A stretch of DNA of 64,000 nt from Mucilaginibacter tundrae (GCF_013408825.1 NZ_JACCBZ010000004.1:431716-495715); one strand, 5' to 3'. Numbered from the stretch's first letter, positions 9,672 to 18,976 are shown. The notes: a model not told the origin generated them from the sequence alone. Made by a program: numbers and translations.

Positions 9672-10343
9672 ATGAATATATTGTTAATTGAAGATGAACC
9701 TAAGGTTGCCGCCTTTATAAAAAAAGGCCTCGAAGAACAATTCCACAAAGTTACTTTGGCCTATGATGGTAATATGGGGCGCAAGATGGCACTCGAGTCA
9801 GATTTTGAATTAATTATACTTGACGCCGTACTACCTGAATTAAATGGCTTTGAAGTTTGCAAACAAATAAGGCAATTCAAAAAAGAACTGCCCATATTAA
9901 TGCTAAGCGCCCTCGGAACGGTGGATGATAAAGTAAAAGGCCTGGAAAGTGGGGCTGACGATTATCTAACCAAACCATTTCATTTTGAAGAATTACTTGC
10001 CAGGATAAAAGCACTTGACAGGCGCAGATCAGCCATACTGCCCGGCACCGTTTATGAAGTAGCCGACCTGCAAATGGATTGTTATCGAAAAACAGTTACC
10101 AGAGGTGGCAATTTAATACTATTAACTGTAAAAGAATTCATATTGCTTGAAGTACTCATGTACAATAAGAACCGTGTTTTATCACGAACTTATATAGCGG
10201 AGTCTGTTTGGGGTATAAATTTTGACCGGGGCACCAACCTTATAGATGTTTATATTAACTATTTGCGCGCCAAAGTTGATAAAGGCTATCCTAGTCAATT
10301 AATTCATACGGTAATTGGCATGGGTTATATGATAAAAGAATAA
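9672..10343 (+). CDS. OmpR/CusR-family response regulator
   Basis: 223 residues. The receiver domain is at 1-115: acidic pocket IEDEP at 6-10, phospho-acceptor D51 in LIILDAVLPELNGFEV, switch Thr/Ser region LMLSALG, and lysine in YLTKPFHF near 101. A winged-helix DNA-binding domain follows at about 125-222 (LTVKEFILLEVLMYNKNRVLSRTYIAESVWGINFD). This is the architecture of metal-responsive CusR/CzcR regulators. It forms an operon with the kinase (16-base gap) and lies directly before a metal-type RND pump. It probably activates its own promoter and that of the pump through the shared array. Confidence 0.93.
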   Translation: MNILLIEDEPKVAAFIKKGLEEQFHKVTLAYDGNMGRKMALESDFELIILDAVLPELNGFEVCKQIRQFKKELPILMLSALGTVDDKVKGLESGADDYLTKPFHFEELLARIKALDRRRSAILPGTVYEVADLQMDCYRKTVTRGGNLILLTVKEFILLEVLMYNKNRVLSRTYIAESVWGINFDRGTNLIDVYINYLRAKVDKGYPSQLIHTVIGMGYMIKE

Positions 10344-10359
10344 ACACAGGAGGTTTAAA

Positions 10360-11700
10360 TTGAAAGTTAAAGATAGGCTATCTTTTCAGTTTACTTTTAT
10401 GTTTGCCCTATTACTTTTGTTGGTATTAACAGGTATATTTCTGTTCGCCGGGCATAATAGGGTTAATAATTTTTTTGACAAGCTGGATGACCGGGCTATT
10501 AACGTTGCGCAGTTCTATCTGGCCGAAGACAATCTTTCGAAAGAGAATTTCAAAAGCGTTATTAAAAAATTTCCGCAATCGTTAGCTGGTGAAAACATCA
10601 GGATATATACCGATCACTATCAACCTAAATTTATTCCTGAAGATTCTGTTCATTGGGATCAAAACGTTCTGAAACAGGTTATCGAGCAGAAAAAGATCCA
10701 TTTTTCCAAAGAAAACCGGCAAATTACGGGGATCTACTATGTAGATAACTCTGGCAATTTTATTGTGATTGTTTCTGCTATTGATGAAGCAGGATATCAT
10801 TACCTGCACGATCTGAGTCTTGTAATGATCTTTTTTTTCATGGCTTCATTACTCATTACCTTTTTTATTGGGAAAATCTTTTCAAAAATAGCATTGCACC
10901 CGATTGTAAACATTACTGGAAACTTAAAAAGAATAAGGGCTTCAAGCCTTGATCTGAGGTTGCCGGTAGGTGAAAATAAAACGGATGAAATCGATAATCT
11001 TTCGCTTAGTATTAATAAGTTATTAGAGCACCTCGAACAATCGTTCGAAAGCCAACAATCATTTATAGCCAACGCTTCGCATGAATTGCGTACACCTATA
11101 ACCACTATCCTCGGTGAAGCAGAAACCACATTATTTCATGAACGGCCAAAAGAGGAATACCAATTAACATTGGTAAATATTATTAAAGAGACTGAAGGGC
11201 TAAACGAGATAATTAATAGCCTGATGGACCTGATGCAGATGGACTTAGCTCATTACGAGCTACAAAGTGTTAGGATGGACGAGTTACTTTGGGAGATTGT
11301 AGATGAGCTTGATAATGATCAGGTAAAGATAGACTATAACATCCCTAATGATCGTTTAAAATGTACCATAATGGGTAACAGGAGGTTATTATTTATCGGT
11401 ATTAATAATGTGATTAAAAACGCCGTAAAGTTTTCAGATGGTAAAGAAGTTTTTTGTGAACTATTTTGTAATGAAACAGGCATTAACATCAAAATACGCG
11501 ATCAAGGGATAGGTATGACCCAAAAAGATGTTCTGAATATATTCCAACCTTTTTTCAGGGCTTCCAATGCGCTAAATTATGCCGGGCACGGTATTGGCCT
11601 TTCATTAACCCAAAATGTTTTAAAGTATCATAACGGAATTATTATAGTGAACTCTTCTGTTGATACAGGTACAGAATTCCATTTGATATTCCCTAATTAA
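10360..11700 (+). CDS. Sensor histidine kinase, CusS/CzcS-like
   Basis: 446 residues, starting with TTG; an AGGAGG at 10348-10353, 6 bases upstream, supports this start, as the next ATG falls inside the first membrane helix. Order of parts: TM1 (about 10-30), periplasmic sensor region (about 31-148), TM2 (about 150-172), HAMP (about 173-225), DHp helix with the phosphorylated H241 in NASHELRTP, then the ATPase domain with N-box (NNVIKNAVKF), G1 (DQGIGM) and G2 (GHGIGLS). The periplasmic region lacks obvious His/Met/Cys clusters, so the ligand is not evident. It should phosphorylate the regulator encoded just upstream. Confidence 0.92.
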   Translation: MKVKDRLSFQFTFMFALLLLLVLTGIFLFAGHNRVNNFFDKLDDRAINVAQFYLAEDNLSKENFKSVIKKFPQSLAGENIRIYTDHYQPKFIPEDSVHWDQNVLKQVIEQKKIHFSKENRQITGIYYVDNSGNFIVIVSAIDEAGYHYLHDLSLVMIFFFMASLLITFFIGKIFSKIALHPIVNITGNLKRIRASSLDLRLPVGENKTDEIDNLSLSINKLLEHLEQSFESQQSFIANASHELRTPITTILGEAETTLFHERPKEEYQLTLVNIIKETEGLNEIINSLMDLMQMDLAHYELQSVRMDELLWEIVDELDNDQVKIDYNIPNDRLKCTIMGNRRLLFIGINNVIKNAVKFSDGKEVFCELFCNETGINIKIRDQGIGMTQKDVLNIFQPFFRASNALNYAGHGIGLSLTQNVLKYHNGIIIVNSSVDTGTEFHLIFPN

Positions 11701-11728
11701 TATTTTCTCACGATAAACTTCTACTCAC

Positions 11729-11766
11729 ATTAGAAATTTTTAATGTATATCTAATGTGTCTCTAAT
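11729..11766 (+). promoter_or_regulatory. Second phased ATTAGA/TCTAAT array, before the efflux operon
   Basis: Half-sites at 10-11 base intervals: ATTAGA (11729), TTTAAT (11739, one mismatch), TCTAAT (11750) and TCTAAT (11761). The overall order and spacing resemble the array before the regulator gene. A further degenerate ATTAAG lies at 11772. The array ends 32 bases before the -7 box at 11799. I infer that the same regulator acts at both places. Confidence 0.65.
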
Positions 11767-11798
11767 GATAGATTAAGTATCCGCTAATAGCCCACATG

Positions 11799-11806
11799 TA
11801 CCTTTG
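11799..11806 (+). promoter_or_regulatory. Bacteroidetes-type -7 box, efflux operon
   Basis: TACCTTTG fits TAnnTTTG. It overlaps an in-frame TTG at 11804 that could be mistaken for a start codon. A promoter here means the message begins near 11813, so translation must start at the ATG at 11861, leaving a leader of about 50 bases. Confidence 0.55.
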
Positions 11807-11860
11807 TTTATATCGGACGACATCCTAAAGTATACAGTCGCCGGTTTATACAGTTGCAGC

Positions 11861-13138
11861 ATGTACATAAAAATCACGGTTATATTATTAATATGGATTG
11901 GGTGTTTTACGTTTTCTCAATCCGCTCGTGCGCAAACCGCTGCTGATACGCTTAGTATCACTATAAAACAAGCCGAAGATCAGTTTTTAAAAAGCAACTT
12001 AAACTTAATTATCAATCATTATAATATTGATAATGCCAGTGCGCAGTTGGTAACCGCGCGTTTGTTTAACAATCCCAACTTCAATTTCTCGAATGGTATT
12101 TACGCTAACGATGTATCTGAAGGGCCTGCTTATAAAGAACAATCTTACGGTATATCGCAATTGTTAACCACCGCTGGTAAACGTAATAAAAACATACAGT
12201 TGGCCAGATTAGGCATAACCCAATCGAGATACCAGTTTTTTGATTTATTAAGAACGCTAAAGTTTACGCTGAGAAATGATTTTTATACCATTTATTATCA
12301 GCAACAATCTGCTAAAGTTTATAATGAGGAAATAAACTCATTAAGTAAAACATTAGTAGCCTATAAACAGCAATATGCTAAAGGCAACATCGCCGAGAAG
12401 GAATTGCTTCGTATACAAGCCCAGCTATATTCCCTGCAGGTAGAATATACGAGTTTAAATACCGGGATAGATACTACCGAGAGTCAGCTTAAATTATTGT
12501 TAAGACTATCGCCGAGAACAATAATCAATCCTATTGTGTCAGCAGACCTTACCGGTCAGGAGGTATTGGCAACGGTATCTTATCAGCAATTACTTGATTC
12601 GGCATACGCCAACCGCTACGATTATAAATTGGCAAAGGTGGCGGTTGACTACAATAACGTTAACCTGCAATTGCAAAAGGCTACCGCTGTGCCGGATGTT
12701 TCCGTTTCGTTAGGTTATGACAAGCTGGGTGGATATGGTAATAATTATTTAGGTGGAGGCATATCTTTTGATCTTCCATTTTTTAATCGTAACCAGGGTG
12801 GTATTAAGCAGGCACGCATTGCCATAGATCAAAGTAAAGTGCAATTGCAAAGTCAACAGGATCAGGTTGAAAGCGACGTAGCAACCAATTATAAAATGGC
12901 GCTTACACAAGAAAAGTTAGCCAATAGCTTTGATCCAAAGTTTAAGCCTGAGTTTTCGCACCTGATAGCAGAGGTTAACAAGAATTATGAAAACAGGAAC
13001 ATCGGTTTACTGGAATTCCTGGATTATTATGATACCTACAAAACCAATACGCTACTCATCAATAATCAGCTTTTAAGCAGGGTTATCTCGCTTGAGCAAT
13101 TGAATTATGTTACAGGCACACCTTTTTTTAATCAATAA
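11861..13138 (+). CDS. TolC-family outer-membrane efflux protein, CzcC-like
   Basis: 425 residues from the ATG at 11861. The frame is open further upstream, but a -7 box lies across the upstream TTG and a clean signal peptide (about 1-25, ending SARAQ) begins at this ATG. Two copies of the outer-membrane efflux (OEP) repeat follow, with long heptad-rich helices (ITQSRYQFFDLLRTL..., and KVQLQSQQDQVESDVATNYKMAL) and the family segment GGGISFDLPFFNRNQGGIKQARI. It is expected to form the trimeric outer-membrane channel of the RND pump encoded by the next two genes, 20 bases downstream. Confidence 0.9.
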   Translation: MYIKITVILLIWIGCFTFSQSARAQTAADTLSITIKQAEDQFLKSNLNLIINHYNIDNASAQLVTARLFNNPNFNFSNGIYANDVSEGPAYKEQSYGISQLLTTAGKRNKNIQLARLGITQSRYQFFDLLRTLKFTLRNDFYTIYYQQQSAKVYNEEINSLSKTLVAYKQQYAKGNIAEKELLRIQAQLYSLQVEYTSLNTGIDTTESQLKLLLRLSPRTIINPIVSADLTGQEVLATVSYQQLLDSAYANRYDYKLAKVAVDYNNVNLQLQKATAVPDVSVSLGYDKLGGYGNNYLGGGISFDLPFFNRNQGGIKQARIAIDQSKVQLQSQQDQVESDVATNYKMALTQEKLANSFDPKFKPEFSHLIAEVNKNYENRNIGLLEFLDYYDTYKTNTLLINNQLLSRVISLEQLNYVTGTPFFNQ

Positions 13139-13158
13139 GATATCTATCAAACACCTCC

Positions 13159-14262
13159 ATGAATAAATCAATCTTTCAATATAGCTTTCCGCTACTTTCG
13201 TCACTCGCGCTGCTGTTCACTGTTTTTTCATGTAACAGGCCAGAGGCAACAGATGATGCTCGCGCGCCTTATGTAGTGCCGGATTCGCTGATGAAAACAC
13301 TTGTTGTAGACACCGTAAAGACATCCAACATAACTGATGCCATTAAATTTAATGGTTTGGTAGACTTTAATACAGACAAGGTTGTAAACGTATTCCCATT
13401 GGTTAGTGGTAATGTACAAGGCGTTACAGTAGTACCAGGCGATTTTGTAAAAGCGGGGCAAGTATTAGGTGTAGTAAAAAGCGCCGAGGTAGCCAATTAC
13501 AATTCGGCATTAATAACCGCGGCAACCAATGTGCAGCTTACCGCTAAACAGCTTTCGCAACAAAAAGATTTATTTAAGAGTGGACTCGCATCGCAGGTAG
13601 ATATCACTAACGCACAGGTTGCTTATGAGCAGGCGGTGGCAGCAAAAACCGCGGCTGAACGAATACTGAGTATTAACGGTAATAGCACTAATGGCGAGTA
13701 CTTGATAAAAGCACCGATAGATGGCTTTATTGTACAGATGAACATTACGAATGGTATGGCCATACGTACTGATAATAACGGTGGACTATTTACTATTTCC
13801 GATCTTAAAAATGTATGGGTGCAGGCTAATGTGTACGAAGGTAATATTGGCAAGGTGCACCAGGGCGATTCTGTTAAGGTTACTACCATTTCATATCCAG
13901 ATAAAGTATTTAAAGGCAGAGTAGATAAGTTGATGGATGCACTCGACCCAGCTACAAAAACACTAAAAATGCGAATTGTATTGCCTAACCCTGGTTATTT
14001 ATTAAAACCGCAAATGTTTGCTACCGTAACGCTGGAGAACAACGAGAACAGAACTGCTATCTCGGTATCGGCCAAATCGCTGGTATTTGATAATAGCCAG
14101 TATTATGTTGTAGTGCTTACCGGTAAAAATAATGTCGAGATAAGGCCAGTGCAGCTCATCAGCAACAATGGCACCACTGCTTATATTCAAAGTGGTTTAA
14201 AGCCCGGTGAATGTGTGATCGCGTCAAACGCCATACTTATTTATGGTTCATTAAACAGTTAA
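13159..14262 (+). CDS. RND efflux periplasmic adaptor, CzcB/CusB-like lipoprotein
   Basis: 367 residues. A lipoprotein signal peptide ends in a lipobox at LFTVFSC, with the acylated cysteine about residue 25. The membrane-fusion protein layout follows: barrel-sandwich hybrid (GDFVKAGQVLGVVKSAEV), alpha-hairpin (LSQQKDLFKSGLASQVDITNAQVAYEQAVAAK), second half of the lipoyl-like motif (YLIKAPIDGFIVQMNITNGMAI), beta-barrel and membrane-proximal domain. It links the inner-membrane pump to the outer-membrane channel. No N-terminal His-rich metal-binding segment is seen, unlike classical CzcB. It is the middle gene of the operon, 17 bases before the pump gene. Confidence 0.92.
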   Translation: MNKSIFQYSFPLLSSLALLFTVFSCNRPEATDDARAPYVVPDSLMKTLVVDTVKTSNITDAIKFNGLVDFNTDKVVNVFPLVSGNVQGVTVVPGDFVKAGQVLGVVKSAEVANYNSALITAATNVQLTAKQLSQQKDLFKSGLASQVDITNAQVAYEQAVAAKTAAERILSINGNSTNGEYLIKAPIDGFIVQMNITNGMAIRTDNNGGLFTISDLKNVWVQANVYEGNIGKVHQGDSVKVTTISYPDKVFKGRVDKLMDALDPATKTLKMRIVLPNPGYLLKPQMFATVTLENNENRTAISVSAKSLVFDNSQYYVVVLTGKNNVEIRPVQLISNNGTTAYIQSGLKPGECVIASNAILIYGSLNS

Positions 14263-14279
14263 TATAACATATACAGAAA

Positions 14280-17200
14280 ATGATAAAATTTCTTAGAGGT
14301 GTTATAGGCTTTTCGTTAAAAAACAAATACCTGATCCTGTTTTTAGCAGGGGCATTAATAGTTGGTGGCATAATTACATTTATTCAAATGCCTATTGAGG
14401 CTTTCCCCGATGTAACCAATACCGAAATAGATATTATTACACAATGGCCGGGCCAAAGTGCAGAAGAGGTTGAAAAATTGGTTACTATTCCAATAGAGAT
14501 CGCTTTAAACCCGGTTCAGAAAAAGGTTAGCCTGCGTTCAACCACCATATTTGGTTTAAGTTATGTAAAAGTAATTTTTGATGATCATGTAGAAGATCAG
14601 GAAGCAAGGCAGCAAGTAATGTTCTTACTGGCCAACGCTACTTTACCTAATGGCATCACCCCATCTGTGCAACCACCAACCGGGCCAACCGGCGAGATTT
14701 TTCGATATACGCTAAAAAGCACTTTCAGAGATGTACGGGAACTTAAAACCATACAGGATTGGGTGATTGACCGTAGATTAAGGGCCATCCCAGGTATAGG
14801 CGATATCAACAGCTTTGGTGGTAAAACCAAGACCTATGAGATTACGGTTGATCCGGGCAAACTGACTACATTGGGCATTACCCCGCTGGATGTTTTCGCT
14901 GCAGTACAAAAAACCAATATCAACGTTGGTGGTGATATGATCATCCAAAATAACCAGGCCTTTGCAGTAAGGGGACTTGGTTTGATCAAAGATATTAATC
15001 AAATTAAAAATATTGTCATCAGCAATAATAATGGCGTGCCTGTTTTGGTAGGTGATGTAGCTAATGTTTCGATCTCAAATTTACCACGTTTAGGCTGGGT
15101 AGGAAGGAGCGATGCTATTATTGATAAAAACGGTAAACGACAGGTTGTTGACGATGAGGACGCTGTTGAAGCAATTATTGTAATGCGCAAGGGCGAAAAT
15201 CCGACCGATGTGGTTACAGCCTTAAAGGCGGAAATTAATAAACTGAATAATGATGTATTGCCGGCGGATACCAAGATTGTACCTTACTATGATCGTTCAG
15301 ATCTTATTGGGTACGCTACACACACCGTATTGCATAATTTGATTGAGGGTATTTTACTGGTTACATTTCTGGTGTCGCTGTTCATGTTCAATTGGCGTAC
15401 CACGCTAATTGTATCGATCATTATACCAATGGCGTTGCTGTTTGCCTTTATCTGCCTGCATTTAATGGGCATGTCGGCCAATTTATTGTCATTAGGCGCA
15501 GTTGATTTCGGGATCATTATTGATGGCGCGGTAGTAATGGTTGAAGGGATGTTCGTCATCCTGGATCATAAAGCCATACAAATGGGTATGGATCGTTTTA
15601 ACAAACTATCCAAGCTTGGATTGATCAAAAACAATGGCGCCGTATTGGGTAAAGCAATATTCTTCGCCAAGCTAATTATTATTACAGGTCTATTGCCGGT
15701 GTTCGCTTTCCAAAAAGTGGAAGGTAAATTATTTTCGCCATTGGCTTATACATTGGGCTTTGCATTATTAGGGGCCTTAATTACTACGTTAACCCTGGTG
15801 CCCGTACTAATCAGCATGTTGTTGAGAAAAAATGTGCATGAAAAGCACAATCCTTTTGTTCACAACCTTACCCGTTTTATGCTTAGCGGTTTTACAAAGG
15901 CATTTAAGTATAAGACACTGGTAGTTACTACCTCCCTTATCGTGATGGTTATCGGCTTGCTATCATTCAAATTTTTAGGCAGTGAATTTCTACCTGAACT
16001 TGATGAAGGCGCCATTTGGTTAAGGGTTCAGTTGCCTTACAGTGTATCACTGGATAAATCTGTAGAGACATCCAAACAGGTTCGGTCAATATTGATGACT
16101 TTCCCACAAGTAAAATACGTGGTATCACAAACTGGCCGCCCCGATGATGGTACAGATGTGGCAGGCTTCTATAATAACGAATTCGACGTAATCATGTATC
16201 CCGAGGACGATTGGAAACCCAAGGTGACTAAAGAAGAACTGATAGCTCAAATGAACAAAAAGCTATCCATTCTACCTGGTGCTGATCTTAACTTTTCGCA
16301 ACCGATAAGTGATAACGTGGAGGAGGCGGTATCAGGGGTTAAGGGTTCTATCGTGGTAAAGGTATATGGTGACTCGCTTAATTATATGGAGCAAAAAACC
16401 GATGATATTTACAAGGTACTAAAAGGTGTAAGGGGTATAGAGGACTTAGGGGTACTAAAAAGTATTGGGTTACCTGAATTAGATATTAATCTGGATCAAC
16501 AGAAAATGGCACAATACGGCGTGTCAACCAGTGATGCCAATGCTGTAATATCAATGGCGATAGGCGGACAGGCGGCATCCACATTATATGAAGGCGTAAG
16601 GACATTTGATATAAGAATACGTTTTCCGGCAGCATTCCGTGAAACACCTGAGGATATCGGTAACTTATTAGTGCCTACGCAAAGCGGTTCCAAGGTCCCT
16701 ATTAAGGAAATTGCGGAAATCAGCCAAAAAACCGGTCCATGTTTAATTTTCAGAGATGAAAATGAACGTTTCGCTACCCTTAAGTTTTCTGTTCGTGGCA
16801 GGGATATGGGCAGTACTATTCGGGAAGCACAGCAAAAGGTAAATGCTAAAGTTAAACTGAAACGTGGTTACCATATGGCCTGGCAGGGCGATTTCGAGAA
16901 CCAGCAGCGCGCTGAAAAAAGGTTAACCCAGGTAGTTCCGGTTAGTTTGGCGCTCATCTTTTTACTGCTCTTCGTCATGTTCGGCAATTTTAAAGATGCG
17001 GCATTGGTATTCCTGAATGTACCGTTCGCCATTGTTGGCGGTATAGCCGCGCTGCTGATCACTGGTACTAATTTTAGTATTTCTGCCGGTATTGGTTTCA
17101 TAGCCCTATTCGGGATTTGTATACAGGATGGTGTGTTGCTTATCACCGTATTTAAACACAATCTGGAAAGCATTAAAGGCGACCGGCTAACCTTATATAC

Positions 17201-17432
17201 CGCCATAAAGCTGGGGGTGAACTCCCGGATCAGGCCGGTGATGATGACCGCGCTAATGGCAGCTATCGGTTTATGCCCGGCAGCGCTATCGCATGGTATC
17301 GGATCTGAAAGTTCAAGGCCATTAGCCAGGGTAGTTATTGGGGGCATATTGTGCGCCATGCTGTTCAGTCTTTGGGTATTCCCATTAATTTTTGGTTGGG
17401 CGTACCGTAAATCTGATAGTACAACAAGATAA
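14280..17432 (+). CDS. Heavy-metal efflux RND pump, CzcA-type
   Basis: 1050 residues, full length for the HME-RND family, with 12 membrane helices and two large periplasmic loops. The proton-relay signature DFGIIIDGAVVMVE is intact, with D409, D415 and E422 at the same spacing as D402, D408 and E415 of CzcA. DFG...DG is the signature of the divalent-cation (Czc/Cnr) branch; Cus copper pumps usually have a DA...EN version. The likely substrates are therefore Zn, Co, Cd or Ni, by inference. It is the last gene of the operon. A weak hairpin lies 60 bases downstream and a proper terminator only at 17895. Confidence 0.93.
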   Translation: MIKFLRGVIGFSLKNKYLILFLAGALIVGGIITFIQMPIEAFPDVTNTEIDIITQWPGQSAEEVEKLVTIPIEIALNPVQKKVSLRSTTIFGLSYVKVIFDDHVEDQEARQQVMFLLANATLPNGITPSVQPPTGPTGEIFRYTLKSTFRDVRELKTIQDWVIDRRLRAIPGIGDINSFGGKTKTYEITVDPGKLTTLGITPLDVFAAVQKTNINVGGDMIIQNNQAFAVRGLGLIKDINQIKNIVISNNNGVPVLVGDVANVSISNLPRLGWVGRSDAIIDKNGKRQVVDDEDAVEAIIVMRKGENPTDVVTALKAEINKLNNDVLPADTKIVPYYDRSDLIGYATHTVLHNLIEGILLVTFLVSLFMFNWRTTLIVSIIIPMALLFAFICLHLMGMSANLLSLGAVDFGIIIDGAVVMVEGMFVILDHKAIQMGMDRFNKLSKLGLIKNNGAVLGKAIFFAKLIIITGLLPVFAFQKVEGKLFSPLAYTLGFALLGALITTLTLVPVLISMLLRKNVHEKHNPFVHNLTRFMLSGFTKAFKYKTLVVTTSLIVMVIGLLSFKFLGSEFLPELDEGAIWLRVQLPYSVSLDKSVETSKQVRSILMTFPQVKYVVSQTGRPDDGTDVAGFYNNEFDVIMYPEDDWKPKVTKEELIAQMNKKLSILPGADLNFSQPISDNVEEAVSGVKGSIVVKVYGDSLNYMEQKTDDIYKVLKGVRGIEDLGVLKSIGLPELDINLDQQKMAQYGVSTSDANAVISMAIGGQAASTLYEGVRTFDIRIRFPAAFRETPEDIGNLLVPTQSGSKVPIKEIAEISQKTGPCLIFRDENERFATLKFSVRGRDMGSTIREAQQKVNAKVKLKRGYHMAWQGDFENQQRAEKRLTQVVPVSLALIFLLLFVMFGNFKDAALVFLNVPFAIVGGIAALLITGTNFSISAGIGFIALFGICIQDGVLLITVFKHNLESIKGDRLTLYTAIKLGVNSRIRPVMMTALMAAIGLCPAALSHGIGSESSRPLARVVIGGILCAMLFSLWVFPLIFGWAYRKSDSTTR

Positions 17433-18084
17433 TAATCAGCCGTTTAAGGCTAAAAATACTTAATACCCCTAGTCCATTAGGTATGTTGAAGGCAGTGCAG
17501 CTATTGCTGCACTTGCCCGATACATTGGTCGGGGAGCGGCAAATCAGAGATTAGCTGTACTGTACCACGATACAAATGAAACACCTGGAACACTTGGTAC
17601 AAAAAACTACCACAAAAACGCCAAAACGACCTCAAAAAGGCGGTTATTAGATTGCTTTCACTCACTTTTTTAATCTGAAAATGGCTATTTTAACGCTAAA
17701 ATCGACTAAAAAACGCTTATTTTTGCCTGTTTTTTGTTGATTTTTGATCAAAAAAAGAATGTTTTTACCGAAAAATGACCCCTATTTTTCGTGTTTTTTA
17801 AGCATAATAAACGCAAATTGTAAATAGCTGAAACAGTAATACTGATAGAGTAGGGGGCATTAAAATTATTTATTTATTCAAAATAAGGGCATAAAAAACC
17901 GCGACTTGCGCGGTTTTTGTTCCTGAGCGCGGACTTAATCCGAACCACTTAATAGAGCAATTGAAACTTTTAAGTCTGTTTGTGAAGTGGCCTATTGAGG
18001 TTCGATTTCTCTAAGGGTTTATAATTGTATAAACAGACTGCAAATAAAACAGAACCAACTATACAGAATGGCCAAGCCTATGAA
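17433..18084. other. 652-bp gene-poor interval with hairpins
   Basis: No convincing coding frame on either strand. Near the pump gene there is a hairpin GTGCAG/CTGCAC (about 17494-17511), then a CCCGA...TCGGG stem (17517-17534). An AT-rich tract follows (17640-17880) with many A and T runs. A symmetric terminator is at 17895-17919, then unassigned sequence to the peroxiredoxin stop. The low coding content and the transposon 1 kb further on suggest a region tolerant of insertions. I recognise no known RNA family here. Confidence 0.5.
17895..17919 (-). terminator. Symmetric terminator between pump and peroxiredoxin genes
   Basis: Stem AAAAACCGCG / CGCGGTTTTT around the 5-base loop ACTTG. It has A and T runs on both sides, so it can stop transcripts from the peroxiredoxin gene (minus strand, 165 bases after its stop) and from the efflux operon (plus strand, 460 bases after its stop). 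Confidence 0.8.
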
Positions 18085-18687
18085 TTATAACGCTTTTACA
18101 ATCGCCAGTGATTTTTCGACATGGTCGGTAGGTGAAATGTGATCGGTTTCTGATGAAAAGATCGCTATAATTTTACCGTCTTTACCGATGACATAAGTGG
18201 TTCGTGGGATGAAACCATGGTTAAGCGCTACACCACGCAGGTCTTTCATTCCAATCTTTGGTGAATTTATTACCAACCCGTATGTCGCTGCAATTTTGCC
18301 TTCAGCGTCCGAGGCGACCGCGAATTTGCCCGCACAATAATTTGGATCAGCAGAAAATGTATTCAGTCGTTGAATATCGTCTCCGGATATACCGATAATA
18401 GTGGCTCCGGCTGCTGTAAATTTATCTTTCATTGCAGCGAAGGCATGAGCTTCCGCATCACAGCCGCCGGTATAGGCAGAAGGATAGAAGTAGACTACAA
18501 CCGGCCCTTTAGCAAGGGATTTTTTTAATGAAAAATTAAATTCACTGCCAGCCAGGCTAGCCTGGGCGGTAAATACAGGCGCTACATCTCCTTTTCCCAA
18601 CATCTTCGATTGGGCAAAACCAGAAAAGGTTGTTAGTAGTGAAAAGCTGAAAATTAAAAAAGACAGGCAATAATATTTCTTGATCAT
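18085..18687 (-). CDS. Exported peroxiredoxin, BCP/PrxQ-like (AhpC-TSA fold)
   Basis: 200 residues. A signal peptide (about 1-25, ending FSGFAQ) is followed by a thioredoxin-fold peroxiredoxin. The peroxidatic cysteine is C76 in YPSAYTGGCDAEA, a variant of the usual P-x-x-x-T-x-x-C motif. A second cysteine, C118 (PNYCAGKF), could be the resolving residue but lies further away than in typical PrxQ. The product should reduce peroxides in the periplasm with an unknown thiol partner. Unlike ordinary cytoplasmic BCP it carries an export signal. It stands alone between the efflux operon and the transposon. Confidence 0.85.
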   Translation of the reverse strand: MIKKYYCLSFLIFSFSLLTTFSGFAQSKMLGKGDVAPVFTAQASLAGSEFNFSLKKSLAKGPVVVYFYPSAYTGGCDAEAHAFAAMKDKFTAAGATIIGISGDDIQRLNTFSADPNYCAGKFAVASDAEGKIAATYGLVINSPKIGMKDLRGVALNHGFIPRTTYVIGKDGKIIAIFSSETDHISPTDHVEKSLAIVKAL

Positions 18688-18976
18688 GATTGATTGTTTT
18701 GTTTTGTCAATGGTGTTTTATCAAATTTACGATAGTCTGCTAAATTAGGTTGCCTGTCATCAAAATTTTACCGCGATTGATCCGTTGACCAATGAAACAA
18801 AAAATCCTCAATAGAACCAACAAGCGCCCTGCCAGATCGGAAATATTTTAAGAGCGCTTACGCTTGCACAAATATTTTAATCTGTATAGAAACGAGATTC
18901 GTCCTCGCAAGCTCTCCACAGGGATCCTGAGTATTAGTTATAAAAACAATAAAGCACACGAGAAAAGCAAAATGCG

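Noticed and set aside
16868..17359. A 163-residue frame antisense to the CzcA-type gene
   Set aside because: Shadow of a well-supported gene; no start signals or family motifs.
18000..18030. A T-arm-like GGTTCGATTTC that might mark a tRNA or attachment site
   Set aside because: No matching acceptor or anticodon stems around it and no integrase gene nearby.
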